22,522 bases of DNA from Priapulus caudatus (taxonomy: Eukaryota > Priapulida > Priapulimorpha > Priapulimorphida > Priapulidae), in assembly GCF_000485595.1 (NCBI RefSeq), contig NW_014578844.1, forward strand, positions 1-22,522. The letters are read 5' to 3'. The position numbers were made by a program, and so were the translations under genes. This document shows positions 18,277 through 22,522 of this stretch, piece by piece (within the stretch, counting starts at the first letter, position 1; each line of letters starts with the position of its first letter). A model generated the notes under the pieces. The model had not been told where the DNA came from. It worked only from the letters and a program-made list of their open reading frames with translations, and ran no database searches.

Positions 18277-18522
18277 TTGGTTGGATCAGTGTTGTTTGTG
18301 ATAGGTGAGATATTTGGGAATACATTAGCAACGATGTTATGCCTGCCTGATGCATTCGTGTACGACTGCAGGTTATGTAGGTTTCAGGGGGAATCGCTAA
18401 AGGAAAAGACAGCTTTATGTGAGGAAATCAAGAGCCTGAAGGAGAAGGTTGACATGCTGAGTGTCGTGATCTGTGGTCACGACTATTGTGGATTTATATC
18501 AGAAACTTATCAAAGAGATTAA
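18277..18522 (+). CDS. Open frame with a Cys pair and a short coiled-coil-like segment, unrecognised
   Basis: The frame covers 81 codons. After a hydrophobic start (VGSVLFVIGEIFG) it reads VYDCRLCRF (a CX2C pair) and then a charged heptad-like stretch of about 20 residues around LKEKTALCEEIKSLKEKV, which could form a coiled coil. A CX2C followed by a coiled coil is seen in some retroelement first ORFs and many cellular proteins, so it does not identify the product. The frame lies between two retrotransposons and could be a fragment of either host gene or mobile element, or chance. Confidence 0.25.
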   Translation: MVGSVLFVIGEIFGNTLATMLCLPDAFVYDCRLCRFQGESLKEKTALCEEIKSLKEKVDMLSVVICGHDYCGFISETYQRD

Positions 18523-18526
18523 CACA

Positions 18527-18651
18527 TGTTTATGCCGGAACAGGAACTAACTTTATTCAAATAAGATAACGCCACAGATGGCGCTCTGGTAGAAATGCGA
18601 GTGGCGCCGCCCGGTGGGGCGCAGCAGTACTAGTAGTCACAGGCTACTACA
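18527..18651 (-). repeat. LTR of the minus-strand gypsy remnant (125 bp)
   Basis: On the minus strand it starts TGTAGTAGCCTGTGACTACT directly after the polypurine tract and ends GGCATAAACA. AATAAA is present on that strand (within TTGAATAAAGTTAG). The end point is chosen from the TG…CA rule and has no second copy to confirm it. Confidence 0.65.
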
Positions 18652-18666
18652 TCTCTCCCCCTTTTT
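18652..18666 (-). other. Polypurine tract of the minus-strand remnant
   Basis: On the minus strand AAAAAGGGGGAGAGA precedes TGTAGTAG. Confidence 0.75.
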
Positions 18667-19207
18667 GAACAGAACAGAATTCAAAAGATACCAAACTGAA
18701 ATATCAATCACTGAGCCTTACATGGCAAACGTATACATAAGGGCCGTATAGGCTACAACTCTTGGGGACGGAGTACACACAGAAATACAAACTTGCAATA
18801 CTTGGACTGGCTACTGTTAATCCTGGTGATAGGTAGGCCTCCTTCGTTCACGCCCGGGATACCTGTGTGGACTAGGCACCGGTTCTACCTCAGGGTTCTC
18901 TTCCAATGGGGGAATAATAGTGGGCGTGGTTAACTCGGGCACATTATCCTCCTCCGGGTTTGTGTGAACGAGGGGATGTATCTGCTTTAGCAGGGAACAA
19001 TTCCTCGCCTTTACTTCTTCGCGCGCGCTGGATGATCACCATGACCCCTAATATACTTATCACCTCGTAGGATCCGGCTTAACTTGGGGATCAGCTTACC
19101 AGAAAAAGTTCTTCTTCATCAGGACTTTATCCCCTACACAGAGTTTGGACTCCTTGTGTATGCCTGCGTCTGTTCGCATACCTTTCATTTTCTCCTTGTT
19201 TCTGTTG
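18667..19207 (-). other. 3' part of the minus-strand remnant, too decayed to read
   Basis: This lies between the last readable integrase segment and the polypurine tract. It should hold the integrase C-terminal domain and 3' leader. I could not follow a reading frame through it. Confidence 0.4.
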
Positions 19208-19995
19208 TCAATGCCCCTCAGGACCGTATCGGAAATTTTGCCGGGATTTGAGGCAGCTTGGTCGTACCCATATACCTATGGACAATGCGAGCAGGGTTTG
19301 CATGGTCGTACAGTGCGGGGTGTTACGATAATTCCACAGAAACCCATACATAACCTGTTTCCAAGGTTGCTCTTCAACCTGAGGGCGGCCTGTACATGCT
19401 TTGTTCAATGGCTTATGAAACTCCGACATCCCCGGTTGGCTTCTGGCCACAAAGGTGTCACTTTGCGGGATGGAAACCCATGATTTTGCGAAATTTGCGA
19501 ACTCACTACTTTGAAACGGCGGACCGTTGTCGTCTTCACTACAGCTCGGTATCCCGTGCGCGATGCGAGAATATCTTGTCGAGTACCGGCATTACAGTAC
19601 GCGTGGCCGTCGACGTGACAATCTCTACTTCTGGCGAATCTACTGTAGTTGTCAATGACTACGAGCAGGTACTCTCCCTGAGGCAGTGTACCAATTAAAG
19701 CCTACACTGACCTCTGACACGGACGATCTGGTAAACTTCGTCATGCGGAGCGGCTCACGTGCCACCACTTGTCGAGGCCTGACATGGAACGCACGACCAA
19801 AACCTGTCTCTAACTATCTGATTCATGTTCAGGACCAGACTTTCTCCGCAACAACGCGAGTTTTGCTCACGCTTGATGGCCTTCATGAGCAATATCTACA
19901 ACTCTGTTCTGTAGACTCATCAGGGAGCAGCAATCCTGCCTTGCTTCACAACTATGCTTTCTCTGCTCACTGGACAGTTCTCCTTGCACCTTGCT
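19208..19995 (-). pseudogene. Integrase remnant of the minus-strand gypsy element
   Basis: In order on the minus strand: LQNRVVDIAHEGHQ (zinc-binding His pair; HEGH at 19876-19887), CVPCQAS (Cys pair), GEYLLVVIDNYSRF (19638-19673, core), DNGPPFQSSEFANFAKSW (second Asp, DNGPPF at 19514-19531), then MSEFHKPLNKAC and WKQVMYGFLWNYRNTPHCTT. These are the conserved landmarks of a Ty3/gypsy integrase in the right order. They lie in at least three frames with in-frame stops, and the first Asp and the block around the catalytic Glu are not recognisable. The enzyme is dead. Confidence 0.85.
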
Positions 19996-20148
19996 ATAAG
20001 GAGTAAGGCCTGCCCTGCCTCTTTGCTTCATGCCACCTTCCGGACTAACTAGCTTTCTGAATTTACAGTGAGCGTCGGGTCTAACTCGCAAGCAACTCGC
20101 ACCTCTTCAAACGTGACGGCCCTTCGCACTGAACTCTGCACTATGAAG

Positions 20149-20680
20149 CTAATGTATTGCTTCTGCTAACCCTCTGTTCGTGCTGCTGCAACCATGTTCG
20201 CACGCCAACGGAGATGGACGGACAGTAGTCTGCTGGGTTTTCTTTACCGCACTGTGGGTGCCTAATGTCTCGAACTCATAGCGGCAACATCGCGAAGCCG
20301 ACCATCTCTCCGAGCGAGCTACAGTTAGCTCGAGGATTTCCGATACATACACAGCGGGCTTGTGCATCCGTTAAATAGCCACTCTGTGACTCATGAACAT
20401 AGCAAATGGAACGAATGTCAAGCGACCACACTACAGCCTAACGCTTCTCTCTCTAACTGCAGCTACATTGTGTCGGTCGGGGTCAAGACCTACAACGCGA
20501 CCCTTGCTGCACACAGATAGCTCGCAACACAATTGGGGCAGCATCAGTGCTAAATCTACTCTCTGACTTTGGTGTCAAAATACCGCTAAGGCAACGCGGG
20601 CCGCTTAGCACAATATCTCTTTCACACGGCGTCAACGCATCGGATTGAGTCGGCTTTCCCCACTCAAGAATCGACATCAT
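20149..20680 (-). pseudogene. RNase H remnant of the minus-strand gypsy element
   Basis: The frame at 20483-20680 contains a landmark, FSTDAAPIVLRAICVQQGS, equivalent to the first catalytic Asp region of gypsy RNase H (usually TDAS-P-G-L-G-A-I-L). The glycines have been lost. Further on, ARSERW and RYEFE match the block before the polymerase-integrase linker. Frameshifts separate the parts, and the TDHKPL block is not legible. Confidence 0.7.
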
Positions 20681-20689
20681 AGGTGCGGG

Positions 20690-21018
20690 TCAACTTTCTG
20701 CAACGGAGCGACTAGATGGTGAATAGTTGGAATGAAAGGAGCGCTAAATTAGAGTTCCAACTAAACTGTGTACTTCGGCGGCGAGCAGGTCGAATCTGAG
20801 CTTAGCAACAGAGTTTCTACGCTTTGCGGATGGGGTACAGACCGCGCATTCAAGCAACACGAATCCGAAGAACTCTACGCTTGCCTTGTTGAAATCGGCA
20901 CTTCACGAGAGTTAACGTAGACCGCTTCGCCTCAGACACTCTCTACTGACAGTAGGCGCTTATCATGCGACTCCTGATCTACACCGAACAGCTACTAATG
21001 TCATCTGATATATTATAG
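20690..21018 (-). pseudogene. Reverse transcriptase C-terminal remnant
   Basis: From 21017 downward the minus strand reads YNISDDI (the catalytic DD motif), then in other frames ESHDKRLL, TLVKCRF, VEFFGFV (20858-20878), SPPK and FIPTIHHLVAPL. These are the order and spacing of the gypsy palm and thumb after motif C. Everything upstream of the DD motif is absent, which sets the truncation point near 21018. Confidence 0.75.
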
Positions 21019-21034
21019 GCCCACCTGGTACGCA

Positions 21035-21068
21035 GGCCCTACGCTAGGATTTTTTTTGCTGTAGGGCC
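21035..21068. repeat. Hairpin GGCCCTAC…GTAGGGCC at the truncation edge
   Basis: Eight-bp perfect arms at 21035-21042 and 21061-21068 enclose 18 bases with a T8 run. The hairpin sits 17 bp beyond the last readable reverse transcriptase residue. Confidence 0.7.
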
Positions 21069-21651
21069 AACCAATAGCCTTAGAATTCAATTTTCATTAG
21101 CCAATTTGCGGATTCCGGTTAGCCACATCTGTAGCCCTAACATTTATGAACACAAACAGGCGATAACATAACTTTTCTTTTCTTTTATTTTTTCACATAA
21201 ACTTTATATGCATGAGCTACAAAAACTAACTTAATTTAATGCAAACAAACTATAGTCTACCACATGTGCTATGCTGAGAGCCACTTAAACTATGCATTCA
21301 CCACCATGACTCTGACTGCAATTTTTTTCTTCGACTGCTGGGCAGAAAATTCTCCTATCTTTTTTGGCACAGCACTGGACATAGCACGCTTTTCAAAAGT
21401 CAAAGCATCTCTTCTTCTGGGCCCTTCAATTTTGATGGTCTAGAATGTCACAGAACGACTCTGTTTTCAGGTGATTTCTCGAGCTGTTTATCAAATTAAT
21501 GTCTGCTAAAACCCCTCTCCATCAGCACATGTTGTGGATGGACTCACTGGAGGGTCACAAACAACTATTTTTTACAGACCGTGACGCCACAATACGCACG
21601 CCGATGCCAGCTATGCACGTACCGCACGCAGGCCGCGTAGGCAGTATAGAC

Positions 21652-21677
21652 ATACTATAGCACACATGCTATAGTAT
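21652..21677. repeat. Perfect 11-bp hairpin
   Basis: ATACTATAGCA, loop CACA, TGCTATAGTAT. A further TATAGCAT copy follows at once. Confidence 0.8.
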
Positions 21678-22163
21678 TATAGCATAAATACTAATAGTTT
21701 ACAGAAGAGTTTTCACAGCAACATGCAGTATTATACGTCTACTTACTGTTGGAACTTCGGGATGCTATGTGAACCAGAAAAATAAGCTGCTCATCAAAGC
21801 TGACTATATTCCCACGTTAGTAGCTTATCAGTTTTACTAACTTTTTAACAGAGTACCTCACACACAGTACACACACAGAAGCACCACGCTACACGTACGC
21901 ACTACGCACGCACGCAGCGCGCGCACCACACAAGCGTGCACGCACAGGCGTCAGTAAAAATATCATTTGAGCTTTGCCAGCGCCGCGTTCGCCGTGCCGT
22001 CTGTGTGGAGACACGCTTTTTTAAACCCAGGTTTCCTCTGAGGGAAAATTAGAAGCAAGCGGTCGCTAATTTCCAGTTTGGAGAAAACGCACATCGATGG
22101 ATTCAAAGGCGATGCAGGTAGCAACGAATGGGATTCTGCAGGCAGACGGAGGGAGAGAGGTAG

Positions 22164-22197
22164 AAGGGGTTTGGGGTCTGCCCCAGGCAAATTTAAC
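22164..22197. repeat. hAT-like G-rich motif, second occurrence
   Basis: AGAAGGGGTTTGGGGTCTGC, then CCCAGGC and AAATTTAAC, resembles the motif at 4728-4765 inside the hAT element. No terminal inverted repeat was identified near it. Confidence 0.35.
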
Positions 22198-22522
22198 ACA
22201 TTTCGCAATGTCCTTAGACTGCATTTGATGCGCGCCCAGATAAACTATAATTTGCACCTTTAGTTTAAAATCTTACTGCTGTTAAGGCAGACGCTACTAA
22301 GTTCATCGCTGCGCGGCAATTTCGTGGGAGAGGCTCACGCATAATGTGGCACCCATTCTGCCCGCGCTCGACCGCATGCTCTACGCATTCTCACGCATAT
22401 CAACGCAAAGGAAAAAACACGAAAAAGCAGCCCGGCGGCACGCCTGTTACTCACGCAGTCTGTGGGCTGTGGCATCGTGGCTCGTGGCTTTTGCTGGGCT
22501 GGGCGGCATTGATTGAAGTACG

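Larger units (their letters stand above)
18527..21018 (-). mobile_element. Old Ty3/gypsy remnant, 5'-truncated, minus strand
   Basis: Reading on the minus strand from 21018 to 18527: a reverse transcriptase fragment from the DD motif onward, RNase H, an integrase zinc finger and core, a polypurine tract and a 125-bp LTR. The coding part changes frame repeatedly and has many stops. The capsid, protease and most of reverse transcriptase are missing, and no second LTR is in the window. It differs clearly from the element at 13498-18208, with NISDD in place of VIMDD and a different LTR, so it is another lineage. Confidence 0.85.
21069..22522. other. Region without a recognised gene
   Basis: A minus-strand frame around 21296-21410 reads a Lys-rich peptide (PKKIGEFSAQQSKKK) before a stop, but no family is recognised. 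CA- and GC-rich simple sequence occupies about 21855-21950. A G-rich motif at 22164-22197 is listed separately. No splice-framed exon was found. Confidence 0.5.

Overview
The window looks like repeat-rich intergenic and intronic DNA from an animal, most likely an aquatic invertebrate. The grounds are spliced rather than operon-like coding signals, Ty3/gypsy and hAT transposons, foldback elements with target-site duplications, long microsatellites and degenerate TTAGGG-type tracts. I cannot name the species. No bacterial-style genes are present.

Layout. 1-1931: a 1.9 kb imperfect (TACA)n array ending in 20 consecutive G. 1932-4611: no recognised gene; a CT-rich degenerate tandem repeat and a short direct repeat. 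4612-6495: an internally deleted hAT transposon with 15-bp perfect terminal inverted repeats and a frameshifted N-terminal transposase remnant on the minus strand. 6643-6815: a polypurine tract plus a probable single LTR, running into (TA)n. 7256-7440: a possible last exon on the plus strand with a poly(A) signal. 7585-9482: hairpins, a telomere-like tract and a dispersed repeat carrying (GGAC)n. 9652-12380: a candidate minus-strand gene assembled here from four phase-compatible exons. It has a short ectodomain piece, one transmembrane helix, and then a 50-residue exon with 13 cysteines. Two of its introns contain foldback elements, at 9994-10246 (253 bp, with a telomere-like core) and 10886-11614 (729 bp, with about 261-bp arms). 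13119-13447: another foldback element.

13498-18208: the clearest feature, a structurally complete Ty3/gypsy retrotransposon of 4,711 bp. It has 194-bp LTRs differing at two positions, a 5-bp target duplication (TATAG), primer binding site, gag, protease, reverse transcriptase, RNase H, integrase and polypurine tract. The near-identical LTRs imply recent insertion. The coding region nevertheless shows three frame changes, one in-frame stop and a lost zinc-knuckle cysteine, so this copy cannot encode an uninterrupted polyprotein as read.

18527-21018: a second, much older and 5'-truncated Ty3/gypsy remnant on the minus strand, with a 125-bp LTR, polypurine tract, and integrase, RNase H and partial reverse transcriptase in many frames. 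21019-22522: non-coding as far as I can see, with small hairpins, a CA-rich stretch and a G-rich motif resembling the one inside the hAT element.

The most notable unexplained item is the membrane/cysteine-rich candidate gene with hairpin elements in its introns. I saw no sign of a defence system, CRISPR array or biosynthetic cluster.
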